Below are positions 37,918 through 47,993 of a stretch of DNA of 64,000 nucleotides, one piece after another. The notes under the pieces were generated by a model. The model did not search any database, was not told the origin of the DNA, and saw nothing but the letters and a program-made list of their open reading frames with translations. The position numbers and the translations under genes were made by a program. Source of the DNA: Proteus terrae subsp. cibarius (GTDB taxonomy: Bacteria > Pseudomonadota > Gammaproteobacteria > Enterobacterales > Enterobacteriaceae); assembly GCF_011045835.1 (NCBI RefSeq), contig NZ_CP047349.1, forward strand, positions 434,001 through 498,000. The letters are read 5' to 3'. Within the stretch, counting starts at the first letter, position 1; each line of letters begins with the position of its first letter.

Positions 37918-39225
37918 CTATTGTTGAGTACGTTCAAAACGGCGTAGCTGCTCATTTCCACGTGTAACTGCATTATCTAATGCAACTTGAGCACTTTGTT
38001 TTCCTGACCACACTTTCTCTAACTCTTCATCAACGATTTCTCGAGTTTGTAGGAAATTACCAAAGCGTAATCCTTTTGAGTTTGCGGTAGGCTCTGAGGT
38101 TGTCATTTGTAATATTGCGGTGTCAGCTCCTGGATTTTGCTGATAAAAACCCTGTTGCTGTGTTAACGCATAAGCTGCTTTAGTGACGGGTAAATAACCC
38201 GTTGCTTGGTGCCAATCGGCTTGAACTTCAGGGCTTGAAAGATAGGTGAAAAATTTGGCAACACCGTTATATTCGGCATCTGGACGCCCAGACATAACCC
38301 ATAATGATGCTCCGCCAATAATGGTATTTGCTGGTTTTTGTACAAGAGTATCGTCGTAAGGTAATTGGCTAACACCAATATCAAGACCTTTCATGTTCTC
38401 TTTAATACCAGCAAAGCCCGCAGATGATTCCATCACCATTGCACACTCTTGAGTATAAAATAGAGGCATTGCATCTGATTGGCGTCCGCCATATTTGAAA
38501 ATACCGGATTTCGACCAATCTGCCATTTGTTGAATATGAGCGACGAAAGGTGCCTTATTAAATAGGAAAGTAGTATCAAAGCCATCAAAACCATTATTTT
38601 GGGTAGCAATAGGTAAGTTATTGCGAGCACCAAAGTTTTCGATTTGTGTCCACGATTGCCATGTAGTAGTAAATCCGCATTTAACACCAGAATCGAGCAG
38701 TTTTTGAGAAACAGCTTCCATCTCTTTCCATGTCTTAGGTGGCTGTTCTATACCCGCTTTTTTAAAGAGTGTTTTATTGTAATAAAGCACCGGTGTTGAA
38801 CTATTAAATGGCAACGACATCATTTTGCCGTCACTGGTGGTGTAGTAACCCGTGACAGTTGATAAATAACTATTAGGATCAAAAGGTTCGTTAGTTTTTT
38901 CCATTAATTGATAAACAGGAAAAACGGCTTTTTTAGCTCCCATCATACTGGCTGTACCCACTTCAAATACTTGTACAATAGCAGGTTGGTTTTTAGCGCG
39001 AAATGAAGCCACTGCACTGGTCATCGTTTCAGCATAAGTGCCTTTATAAACAGGTTTTATCTCATATTCAGATTGACTGGCGTTAAAATCAGAGGCGATT
39101 TGATTGACTTTCTGACCAAGTGCACCTCCCATTGCATGCCACCATTCAATTTGTGTTTTTGCGTGTGTAGGAGAAGTAAATAACGCCATCGCAACAGCAA
39201 GACCTGTTATTGATTTTATCGACAT
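37918..39225 (-). CDS. ugpB: Periplasmic G3P-binding protein UgpB
   Basis: 435 residues. A signal peptide (SITGLAVAMALFTSPTHA, cleavage after THA) is followed by EIEWWHAMGG-like QIEWWHAMGGALGQKVNQ, and by SSTPVLYYNKTLFKKAGI, GFTTTWQSW and STPEVQADWHQATGYLPV-like segments typical of UgpB. It binds G3P and glycerophosphodiesters for UgpAEC. First gene of ugpBAEC, with a Pho box at 39294-39311 on the same strand, so induction by phosphate starvation through PhoB is expected. Confidence 0.95.
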   Translation of the reverse strand: MSIKSITGLAVAMALFTSPTHAKTQIEWWHAMGGALGQKVNQIASDFNASQSEYEIKPVYKGTYAETMTSAVASFRAKNQPAIVQVFEVGTASMMGAKKAVFPVYQLMEKTNEPFDPNSYLSTVTGYYTTSDGKMMSLPFNSSTPVLYYNKTLFKKAGIEQPPKTWKEMEAVSQKLLDSGVKCGFTTTWQSWTQIENFGARNNLPIATQNNGFDGFDTTFLFNKAPFVAHIQQMADWSKSGIFKYGGRQSDAMPLFYTQECAMVMESSAGFAGIKENMKGLDIGVSQLPYDDTLVQKPANTIIGGASLWVMSGRPDAEYNGVAKFFTYLSSPEVQADWHQATGYLPVTKAAYALTQQQGFYQQNPGADTAILQMTTSEPTANSKGLRFGNFLQTREIVDEELEKVWSGKQSAQVALDNAVTRGNEQLRRFERTQQ

Positions 39226-39293
39226 GCAGAATTTCCTTTTTAATCGAGAGTTAAAGGTGCAATCTAATCTGCGAATTACCCTAGATGTTATTT

Positions 39294-39311
39294 ATGACAA
39301 AAGGGTGACAA
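39294..39311 (-). promoter_or_regulatory. Pho box of ugpBAEC
   Basis: On the minus strand TTGTCAC-CCTT-TTGTCAT: two heptamers spaced 11 bp apart, as in PhoB sites (CTGTCAT-N4-CTGTCAT). It lies about 70 bp before the ugpB start. Confidence 0.75.
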
Positions 39312-39338
39312 TTAAATGAAGATATATTGATGGTATGA

Positions 39339-39356
39339 CTGTCAAATTGCTGTCAT
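39339..39356 (+). promoter_or_regulatory. Pho box of ugpQ
   Basis: CTGTCAA-ATTG-CTGTCAT, two heptamers with exact 11-bp periodicity, about 45 bp before the ugpQ start. A third TTGTCAT at 39363-39369 is off register by 2 bp. Confidence 0.8.
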
Positions 39357-39399
39357 AAATGGTTGTCATGATGTCGGCACAAATGAAAAGGAGAGAGAA

Positions 39400-40119
39400 A
39401 TGAAGATAGCTGCTCACCGAGGTTTTTCTGGAAAAGCCCCTGAAAATACACTGGCTGCATTTAAAATGGCGATTGATTTCGGGTGCGAATGGATTGAAAC
39501 GGATGTGCAATTAACCGCGGATCATGTTCCTGTGCTTATTCATGATAAAACAGTTAATCGTTGCACGAATGGGCAAGGTGCTGTGCGTTTTCATACCTTA
39601 GATGATTTACATCGCCTTGATGCAGGAAGTTGGTTTAGTTCACTCTATCAAGGTGAGAAAATTCCTTCTTTAAGACAAGGATTACAACTCATTAAGCGTT
39701 CAGGAACAAAGCTTAATATTGAGCTGAAAACGTGGCCCGATGATGATGTTGATCGTTTATGTTTAGCGGTTTCTGACATGATAAAAAGTGCAGATATTCC
39801 TAATGAGCAAATTCTATTTTCTTCTTTTGATACACATGCACTTATTGTTATGAAACGATATCTGCCTTTTATTCGTAGAGGGCAATTATGGGATGAGATC
39901 CCTGATAATGCGCTAGAAACGCTAAAAGCGATTGATGGTTTTAGTGTGCATTGTAATTACAAATACCTTACGCAAGAACAAGCGCAATTGTTAAAACAAG
40001 CAGGCTATGAAATTTATTGTTATACCCCAAATGATCCTGAAGAAGTGAAAGATTATGAGCAATGGGGTGTTGATATGCTAATTACTGATATGCCTGATGT
40101 TTATCAAATAGCAAAATAA
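39400..40119 (+). CDS. ugpQ: Cytoplasmic glycerophosphodiester phosphodiesterase UgpQ
   Basis: 239 residues, no signal peptide. GDPD catalytic motif HRGFSGKAPENT at the N-terminus, metal/acid-base residues in ETDVQLTADHVPVLIHD, and the C-terminal WGVDMLITDMPDV. It hydrolyses imported glycerophosphodiesters to G3P. In E. coli ugpQ is the fifth gene of ugpBAECQ; here it is divergent with its own Pho box. An SD (GGAGAGAG) precedes the ATG. Confidence 0.95.
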   Translation: MKIAAHRGFSGKAPENTLAAFKMAIDFGCEWIETDVQLTADHVPVLIHDKTVNRCTNGQGAVRFHTLDDLHRLDAGSWFSSLYQGEKIPSLRQGLQLIKRSGTKLNIELKTWPDDDVDRLCLAVSDMIKSADIPNEQILFSSFDTHALIVMKRYLPFIRRGQLWDEIPDNALETLKAIDGFSVHCNYKYLTQEQAQLLKQAGYEIYCYTPNDPEEVKDYEQWGVDMLITDMPDVYQIAK

Positions 40120-40442
40120 AAAAGGACTAACTATCCCGCCCACTTGTATTGAATAAGGCGCTATTGATGTGTTTGATAACGCCTTTCATTCCCTTCTTTG
40201 TGCATTGCATTTATAGAAATTAAATAAGAGAAACGTTGAGTAATAGATGTTTTCTTTACATTCTCTGCTATTATCCTGCGCAATTAATGAATAGATATTG
40301 TTCAACACAATAATGTTTATCTCATTAAAAATAAAAATGGGGAAAATGGTTAGCGAATATGGTGACCTTATCAACCCAACCTCTAAGAGTAGAGGTGTGT
40401 TATTTCTACTTTAATTGCCAATAATATAATTGAGAGTGAAAT
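40120..40442. other. Intergenic region between ugpQ and carbamate kinase
   Basis: 323 bp. A hairpin at 40155-40185 (AAGGCG arms, one mismatch) probably ends ugpQ. An ArgR-like half-matching box lies at 40286-40303, and a perfect 7-bp hairpin (40379-40396, ACCTCTA / TAGAGGT) stands 47 bp before the next start. Confidence 0.5.
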
Positions 40443-41390
40443 ATGAAAGAACTCGTTGTTGTTGCCATTGGAGGCAACAGTATTATTAAAGACAATGCTA
40501 GCCAGTCTATCGCTCATCAAGAACAAGCAGTACAAGAGGTTGCATCCCATATTAGTGATATGGTGGCTGAAGGGTATAATATTGTTTTAACACATGGTAA
40601 TGGGCCACAAGTCGGGCTTGATTTACGTCGCGCAGAAGTGGCACATGTGCAAGAAGGTTTACCGTTAACGCCATTAGCCAACTGTGTTGCAGATACACAA
40701 GGTGGTATTGGTTATTTAATACAACAAGCATTAACGAATAAGCTTCGTGTTCAACAAAATAAACAAGCGATCACTCTTATCACACAAGTTGAAGTTGATA
40801 AAAACGATCCAAATTTTGTTTCTCCAACAAAACCTATTGGTGCATTTTTCTCAGAACAAGAGATGGTGCAATTAAAGCAAGAAAATCCTCAATGGCATTT
40901 CGTTGAAGATTCTGGTCGTGGTTATCGCCGTGTTGTTGCCTCTCCAATTCCACAGCATGTTATTGAATCTAAGGCAATTAAATCACTGTCAGAGTGTGGC
41001 TATGTTGTGATTGCAGTAGGCGGTGGCGGTATACCAGTTATCAAAAATGAGCACGGCAATTACCAAAGTGTTGATGCGGTTATTGATAAAGATCTGTCAT
41101 CAACATTGCTCGCAAAAGAATTACATGCAGATATTCTTATTATCACAACGGGCGTTGAAAAAGTCTGTATTCATTTCGGCAAACCAGAACAGAAAGCATT
41201 AGGCGAAACGTCGGTTGAAGAAATGACACAATATATGCATGAAGGGCATTTCCCTCCGGGCAGTATGCTTCCTAAAATTGAAGCCAGTCTCTCATTTTTA
41301 GCTGCTGGCGGAAAAAGAGTGATTATCACAACGCCAGAAAAATTAGCTTCAGCCTTAAAAGGTGAAACTGGAACACATATCGTTGCTTAA
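40443..41390 (+). CDS. Carbamate kinase
   Basis: 315 residues, amino-acid kinase fold. N-terminal VVVAIGGNSIIKD, the carbamate-binding region THGNGPQVGL, DKNDPNF-SPTKPIGAFF, the DSGRGYRRVV loop and AVGGGGIPVI are all typical of ArcC-like carbamate kinases. It makes ATP from carbamoyl phosphate, or carbamoyl phosphate from carbamate. No arginine deiminase or ornithine carbamoyltransferase is adjacent, so the source of carbamoyl phosphate is not visible. Single gene with strong terminator; arcC is the best symbol but several paralogues (yqeA, fdrA-linked) exist. Confidence 0.92.
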   Translation: MKELVVVAIGGNSIIKDNASQSIAHQEQAVQEVASHISDMVAEGYNIVLTHGNGPQVGLDLRRAEVAHVQEGLPLTPLANCVADTQGGIGYLIQQALTNKLRVQQNKQAITLITQVEVDKNDPNFVSPTKPIGAFFSEQEMVQLKQENPQWHFVEDSGRGYRRVVASPIPQHVIESKAIKSLSECGYVVIAVGGGGIPVIKNEHGNYQSVDAVIDKDLSSTLLAKELHADILIITTGVEKVCIHFGKPEQKALGETSVEEMTQYMHEGHFPPGSMLPKIEASLSFLAAGGKRVIITTPEKLASALKGETGTHIVA

Positions 41391-41425
41391 TTATCTCCAT
41401 AAGTAGTATTAAATTATTATCTTTG

Positions 41426-41456
41426 ATAAGCGCCTTATTTGTAGTAAGGCGCTTAT
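41426..41456. terminator. Terminator between carbamate kinase and the CynX-type MFS gene
   Basis: 12-bp perfect stem ATAAGCGCCTTA / TAAGGCGCTTAT with a 7-base loop and T-rich tail; A-rich on the other side, so possibly bidirectional. Confidence 0.85.
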
Positions 41457-41482
41457 TTTATATGAGTCTTAAATATAGGGCG

Positions 41483-42676
41483 TTATTGAGTAGGATGATT
41501 AGCGGGATAAGCTTTCGCATAATGACGAGGATTTAATCGTGCAAATAATCCTATAGTCACAATCACTAAAATGGCATGAAATGCCCATGCATAAGTAAAG
41601 CTTCCATCAGGCTGGCGTAATAGCACTGCAACTAATGGGCCGAAAGCAGCAATAATAAAGCCACCACCTTGCATTAATGCTGATAGAGCACCTGCTTGTG
41701 CCGGATCAGGAATATGATCGAGAGCGACAATCATCATCATGGAAAAACATCCCCCCAAACCACAGCCTAAGAATATACTCCAAAGATAAGGGGCACTCAT
41801 CGGAATAACCATAACCGCGACAAAACCAATAAATTGGCTTATTAATGTTATCGTAAGCCAAAAACGCCTGTCGTGATTTTTAGCCGCCAAGAAAGGAATA
41901 ATTAAAGCGGCAGAGGCTTGGAAAAGAGAAAGAATAGCAACAAGTGAGCCACTTTGGGCACTTGGCATTCCTAATGATTGGTAGAATGGTGCCAACCATG
42001 TCACAACAGAGGCATAACCTGCATTAACACAACCAAATCCTAAAATAAGTAATCCTGTTCTAGGACGCCAAATTAAGGTATTTAGTGATATTTTATTGGC
42101 GGAAGTGGCGCTATTTTTAATAGAAAAAAGGATCGCGATAAATGCAAATCCTGCGGGAAGCGCAAACCACGCTAAAGCACTTTGCCAATGGCCATAATTC
42201 TCAGTAAGAAGGGGAGATAATTGCGCCCCAAGTGCACCTCCCCCCATTAGCATTGCGGAATATAATCCCATCATGATAGGAGTTCGATTTCCAAACCACC
42301 CTTTAATAATGCCGGGAAATACCGCTTGAATATAGGCGACACTTAAACCACAAAAGAGTGCCGTCAGTAATAGTTGATTGCCATCAGAAACATAGGCTCT
42401 AGAAAAGGAGCCCATCAGAAGCATTAGCATTGCGACTAAAAGCCCTTTACGTACTTGAATATAAGGTTGTAAGAAGGGAACGATTAATGCGCCTATTCCC
42501 ATTAAAAGCATGGGTAATAGTGTGAGTAATGAGACTTGACTATAACTCATTCCTGTTGAGGCAATAATATTGTCAATAACAGGGCCGGGGCCAGTTAAGA
42601 ATGGGCGTAAGTTTATCCCAACTAAAATAATAGTGAGGACAATCTGCCATGTTTTTTTTCTTGGTAAGGCAGTCAT
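41483..42676 (-). CDS. CynX/NimT family MFS transporter
   Basis: 397 residues, 12 helices. The N-terminal GINLRPFLTGPGPVIDNI is the hallmark of the cyanate permease/NimT group (LRPxxxxxGPxxxxI). E. coli members export 2-nitroimidazole (NimT) or are linked to cyanate (CynX). Convergent with a carbamate kinase but there is no cyanase. A short inverted repeat TATTGT-ATAG-ACAATA at 42707-42722, 31 bp upstream of the start, could be an operator. Confidence 0.85.
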   Translation of the reverse strand: MTALPRKKTWQIVLTIILVGINLRPFLTGPGPVIDNIIASTGMSYSQVSLLTLLPMLLMGIGALIVPFLQPYIQVRKGLLVAMLMLLMGSFSRAYVSDGNQLLLTALFCGLSVAYIQAVFPGIIKGWFGNRTPIMMGLYSAMLMGGGALGAQLSPLLTENYGHWQSALAWFALPAGFAFIAILFSIKNSATSANKISLNTLIWRPRTGLLILGFGCVNAGYASVVTWLAPFYQSLGMPSAQSGSLVAILSLFQASAALIIPFLAAKNHDRRFWLTITLISQFIGFVAVMVIPMSAPYLWSIFLGCGLGGCFSMMMIVALDHIPDPAQAGALSALMQGGGFIIAAFGPLVAVLLRQPDGSFTYAWAFHAILVIVTIGLFARLNPRHYAKAYPANHPTQ

Positions 42677-43004
42677 TGTAATTCCCTGATAAACATAAAT
42701 ATTGCCTATTGTATAGACAATATTTATATAAACAAATGGTAACAGTAAAGATTTTATTGCCTGATAATTAAAAAAAACATCAATGCTATTGATAAAATGA
42801 GATTGCTTTAAGTTGAAACGGGCATTATCGATAGGATATTGAGTTAGGTTCTGAGTAATATATTTTCGAACACCAACTTTATCAATTATTTCTTAAGTCG
42901 TTTTATCTAGAGAGTATTTAGTTTCGTTTATATTAATGTTAGCAGGAATCTGTAAATTGGTTTATTATTCTATATAAAAGAATATAAATAACCAAGGTAA
43001 GTTA
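42677..43004. other. Intergenic region between the CynX-type MFS gene and the acyltransferase
   Basis: 328 bp, AT-rich, with divergent promoters expected. The only structure noted is the 16-bp inverted repeat at 42707-42722. Confidence 0.5.
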
Positions 43005-43970
43005 ATGTTGAGTACGGACGAAATTAAACAACCCCATTGGCCTACATTAAAATTGATATTAAGTTCTCTTATTGTTTTTAGTTTTTATTTGAAACAAAGT
43101 CAGATACATGACTTTTCATTATTGATTAATGTATTCGATTTAACATTAATTCCTATGTTTGTTTTTATTGTTGCTTTTATCAGTAAAAAAGGAACATGGG
43201 AAAGTTGGCGTAATAATTTATTAGCTGCTTTAGTAATTTATGGTACTTTTCAAACTATTGATATGATACCCCTCTATTACTCAGGGCAATTCGATCTTAA
43301 CACTTACCTTATTTTTCCTCAAAATGGTGTCTGGTTCTTTCTAGCGACACCAATTTGGCAAGCTTTTTTCCTACTGTTACCTTCCTATATAAAAAATAAT
43401 AAACTAATATTATTATCTATTTTATTTGTGAGTGTACTGTTATCTTATCTAACTAAAGGTTATGAAAACAAATTATCTACTTTTTTTGCTATAGTACAAT
43501 ATTTCCCATTTTTTATTATCGCTTATTTAGTAGACCAACGAACCATAGCTAAATTTAAAGGTAAACCTCTACTTGTTATTGTTTTATTAAGCATGTTATC
43601 ACTATATATACTTTATTATTATTCTTATGTTAATTCTTTTTTTATAAAAAAATTAGAGTTAAATATATTAATCGTAAATTTAATAACATATATTATCTCT
43701 TTATTGATTGGTGTTATTTTAAGTGCAGGGATTATCTCCGTTGCACCGACAACTCCAAAACATGCCTCTATTGCCAATAATGCGTTAGGCATTTATTTAA
43801 TTCATCCCATCATTTGCTTTATCCTCTTACAAGGAATAGTTTTTTTCCATTTATCACTTACATTTCCAATGGTATTAGCTCTCACTGTTATCACCATTAG
43901 CCTGTCATTATTATTGGCATCAATTAAGACTATTCATTGGTTTATTAGTCCTACTTTTAATGCTCGATAG
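43005..43970 (+). CDS. Acyltransferase family 3 membrane protein
   Basis: 321 residues with about ten hydrophobic helices. PQNGVWFFLATPIWQAFFLLLP in the middle and the late NNALGIYLIHPIICFILL are typical of acyltransferase-3 (OafA/YiaH/OpgC-like) proteins, although the usual catalytic RxxR/His pair near the N-terminus is not evident. Such proteins acylate sugars of surface polysaccharides or periplasmic glucans. Codon use is very AT-rich; adjacent to the accessory autotransporter region. Substrate unknown. Confidence 0.65.
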   Translation: MLSTDEIKQPHWPTLKLILSSLIVFSFYLKQSQIHDFSLLINVFDLTLIPMFVFIVAFISKKGTWESWRNNLLAALVIYGTFQTIDMIPLYYSGQFDLNTYLIFPQNGVWFFLATPIWQAFFLLLPSYIKNNKLILLSILFVSVLLSYLTKGYENKLSTFFAIVQYFPFFIIAYLVDQRTIAKFKGKPLLVIVLLSMLSLYILYYYSYVNSFFIKKLELNILIVNLITYIISLLIGVILSAGIISVAPTTPKHASIANNALGIYLIHPIICFILLQGIVFFHLSLTFPMVLALTVITISLSLLLASIKTIHWFISPTFNAR

Positions 43971-44088
43971 CCAAATCAACAAAAGAGAAGAAAATTGAAG
44001 TGGAATAATTATTTTGATACAAAATTGTCTTTTATTTTATAAAAGAAACAAGACTAATTTTAGCTAAGTTCTAATTATAAAACAAAAA

Positions 44089-44113
44089 GAGCTTCCTATT
44101 TAGTAGGAAGCTC
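44089..44113 (-). terminator. Terminator of the autotransporter gene
   Basis: 10-bp perfect stem GAGCTTCCTA / TAGGAAGCTC, 5-base loop, followed on the minus strand by TTTTTGTTTT. Confidence 0.88.
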
Positions 44114-44148
44114 CAATATAAAATGATGCTCTATTCAGAACGAACTAT

Positions 44149-47100
44149 TTACCAGTTATAGTTATAACCAATTTGCCCACCTATTTGTTGGTAATCATGT
44201 GAGCCTTTTTGAACATTAAAATGAATAAATAAGCTTGATGAGTCATTCACATTTCCTTGTAAGCCTATTTTTAATTCACCAATATTTTTACCGATGTCAC
44301 TACTTTCTTTGTCACCATTTAAAACCACTTCATTATCCATTCCGTTGTATAACCAGTTAGCTTCAACAAATGGTAATAACCCTTTTGGTTGCTGTTTATT
44401 ACCATAAAAACGAGCACCTAATCGAGTTTGAACACCTTCACTCTTATTATGACTAAAACGAGTATTGTTATGATCGGTAAAGTCATCCGCATCAATATAG
44501 TTATACGTTAACTGTACATGTGGCTTGAGTACCCATTTATTGACATCATTTTCTTCAACAATAAAGGAATATCCTCCTTCTGTAGACACCGCAAAACCAT
44601 AGCTATCATATTTTCTATCTTGGTTTTTCTGAGCCTGTCCTTTTAGTTTATTGTTGTAATGGGCAAAATGTCCCCAAACATCAACATAAGGGCCATTATC
44701 TTTTTCTGGCATCCAACTATAATACGCCCCAAGTTGTACACCTTTTACATCACCTTCAGCCTTTGTTCCAGTTAAGCGGGAACGGTTTTCTACATCACTG
44801 TACCCATAACCAACATAGGCACCTGCGACTCGACCTTTTTCTTCATCGCGGTAGAAATCGGCTCCTATTTGTAACAAGGTACTATCAATCTGGAGCTCTT
44901 GAGTATCACGAATATGATCGGTTTTAACCTGATTGTAATTAATTCTAGCCCATACTGTTTGATCTGGAGCTTGAACATTATCACGCCTATCTAGAATATT
45001 TTGATTAAACATATTCGCAGCAGCGTATTGGTTACCTAGATAAGCCCCTACGTTTGGGTTAGGTATTTTTTCATCGGTTTTTTTCAATTGATTACGTAAG
45101 TAATAACCATCATTGACTCCAGATGCATCTCCATCATATAACAAGTATTCATATCGACCATAAGTGACTGGCCCCGCTAATTCAAATGCATCCGCATCTT
45201 GCGTCCCTAATGTTTTAACGAGTTGAATCCCATTTTCTTTAGTGGCGATTTCTTTACTTCCGGAAGCAATGACGATGTCAATTTTAGTAGCGTCATTACC
45301 TTTTTTCAGGTTATCAACCACTAAAACATCACTACGGCTTTCTTGCCCCCCTTCATTCAAAGTTGTCGCCATTTTTAGGGTGCCGCCATTGGTTGTGAAA
45401 GTTCCATTTCCATTTTGTCCTGCGACTTGGCCACCACTTATCACAAAACTATTACCCGATAACCCAGCGCCGGTTAAGTCAAGTACACCACTATGATTGA
45501 AGTCCTTAACGCCTAATAATTGTCCATGAACAATTCCTGAACTGGCACTACTTAATGTGCCATGAGGAACATATTCCCCAGTAGTATTACTGTTAATACC
45601 ATCAACGGCTAAAAGTTTAATTGTGCCAGTATTATTGATAGTGCCATTATTAAAGTGAGAAATAGCAACATTTTTAGTTTCATTATTTTGATTGCGAACT
45701 AAAAAGGTTCCTGTGTTTTCTAAATTAAGTGCAGTTTTATTATTGGCGTTCACAACACCTTGGAGGGTGCCACTATTAGTTAGAGATAACTGGCTATTTG
45801 CATCAGAGCCAACCACATTAATCGCTTTATCACTTTTTGCACTAATAAAACCGGCATTATTGATGGCATAATCACCAGCACCGCCATTTTCTACCTCAAA
45901 ATGAACACCAGCATCGTTACCACCTTTAACTGTGGCTCCTTGGTTTATATTAACCGAACCTTCTTTTACGGTTTTTAAGAAAACAGCAGAGTTCCCTTGT
46001 GTTGCATCAATATTCGCTTTACTTCCAATAAGAATATCAGCACTACGAGCAACCTCTGTATTTGTGCCACCCCCAGCTACAATTCCATGAGATTGTTGAT
46101 TTTGTGCATTATTTTCAACAGTGATATCTCCAGCTAAATGCTGGATATTAATATTACCCGTTCTTGAAATACCTTCGATACCATGACCTGAGACTTCTTG
46201 TTTACTATCTGCCTTGTTTTTTGCAGAAATATTTCCGGTATTTGTGATTAACACATCACCTTGGCTATAAATACCTACTGCCGAGCTATTTTCGGATGTT
46301 AATGAACCACTGTTATTTACTTCAACAGCTGAATTGCCAAGTGCATTAATATAGATATTTCTTGCTTCAATACCTTTTGTTGAAATATTTCCTGAGTTAG
46401 TGAGGTTTATTTTTCCATCACCTTCCTGTGTCACACGGATTGCAGCCGCAGAATTATTACTACCTGTTCTTGCTCCCGTTGTTGAAATATTCGAACTATT
46501 ATTAATAACTAACGTATTATCAGCAGCTGATTTATTATTTACAAAAATACCATGGGAAGTATCACCACTTGTTGTAATATCCCCTTTAGATGACTGAACT
46601 TGAATATCTCCACCTTGAGTATCCAAATAGATGCCATGGGAGAAGCTTCCGTTGATTACAGCATCACCTTCATTATTAACAAGTACTTTTCCTGCATTTT
46701 TTTTGATTAAGGTAATTCCACTAGAATAATTTCCCAGAGTTTCTAATTTCCCTGAGTTACTAATTTGGTTCACACTGTCTTTTTTAGCTTGAACATTATC
46801 TTGCTGTGAATGAATTGCACTTGATGCTGTTCCATTCGTTGTGATATTTCCTGTATTACTTATAAGGATATTACCTGTTCCTGCGTTATTTGTATAAATA
46901 CCATTATTCATATCACCTTTTGCTAGCGTATTAATATTTCCTTTGTTATCAATAACAATATCACCGCTTGCAGTTTGGCTATCGAATAGCGCATGTATAC
47001 CTATCGCACCTCGGCCATTATCATTATCTTTACTTCCTGTTGTGATATTTGTTGCATTATTTGTTATACGAATATCACCTGTGGCATTTTTACCTTTTTG

Positions 47101-47993
47101 GTTACCAAAAAGAGCATAATTATATTCAACGTTACCCTCTGAATTTTTGCTAACAATACTTCCAGAGTTAGTTTCTATGGTAATGTCTCCTGCAGATGTA
47201 TCACTTAAATTCACTAAGTGAACGCCATCCGCATTGAAGCCATCCAATGAAATATCTGTATTATTTAATGTAGCAAGCAGGTTACCTTTATCTGATTTGG
47301 ATTTAATATAAACTGCAGTAGAGCCATAATCGCCACTAATACCTGATAATTTACTATCGCTAACATTAATATTGACATCGCCAGACTGGATATTATCTTG
47401 CTCAGCATAGACATGATATGCAATTTCATTATCATTAGTGGCTAAAGAGTCATTAATCATAATGTTTGATTTTTTCACATCAATATTTATTTTTTGTGAG
47501 GCACCGTCTGCATCACTTTTGGCATAAATACCATGACTTGCTAGTCCATTTGTGGATATATTTCCCGAGTGTTCAATCTTTATATCCCCCACATCTTTAT
47601 TTTCAGCAAAAATACCAAAAGCATGGTTACCATTTGTTTTCAGGTTTCCAGTGTTTTTTATTGAAATATTTCCTGTCGATGTCGTATTATCAATAACTGC
47701 TTCAATCGCATGCTTGCCATTACCGATTTTTTCTATTGTAATATTATTGATAATATTAACATTGCTAATTTTAGATGTGTTAACTACCTGTTGATTTTTC
47801 CCCGAAATATTTAATGGAACTTCATTTTCAACTGCAAAAGAAGTTGAAACTGGTAATATACTAATTAATGCTACAGACAAAAGAGATTTTTTTTTGGTAC
47901 AAGATATGCTTTTTTGTTACCTTTAGCTAATTCAGAAACAACAATAAAGCAATTACTTGCCATGCACCAAATTAATTTATAAATATGGTTCAT
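44149..47993 (-). CDS. Type Va autotransporter, ESPR signal peptide out of frame by one base
   Basis: A large self-transporting surface protein. The C-terminal ~280 residues form a 12-strand autotransporter barrel ending GGQIGYNYNW. The passenger (about 900 residues) consists of repeats such as NTGNISTNG, typical of a beta-helix; no protease triad was recognised. The uninterrupted barrel frame reaches only 47880, where only a TTG without SD is available and the signal peptide is decapitated. From ATG 47991-47993, behind a good SD (AGGATG), runs an ESPR: MNHIYKLIWCMASNCFIVVS then ELAKGNKK. It shifts out of frame at A6 (47910-47915) or A9 (47887-47895); one added A in either restores the whole protein. 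Likely phase-variable, slippage-expressed, or a recent pseudogene. Confidence 0.8.
47887..47915 (-). other. Homopolymer tracts at the autotransporter frameshift
   Basis: On the coding (minus) strand nine A residues at 47887-47895 and six at 47910-47915 lie between the ESPR and the hydrophobic signal helix. Adding one A to either puts the ESPR in frame with SLLSVALISILP. Runs of A9 are known sites for RNA polymerase slippage and replication slippage. Confidence 0.75.

Noticed and set aside
40286..40303. ArgR-like box before carbamate kinase
   Set aside because: Only about 8 of 10 informative positions and a single copy, where ArgR sites are normally paired.
44900..47800. Repeated segments that might suggest a CRISPR or satellite array
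   Set aside because: They are coding beta-helix repeats (NTGNIxTNG type) of the autotransporter passenger with no constant repeat/spacer length.
47878..47880. TTG start for the autotransporter
   Set aside because: No SD and it cuts the signal peptide; the ESPR with ATG and SD at 47993 is much better supported despite the frameshift.
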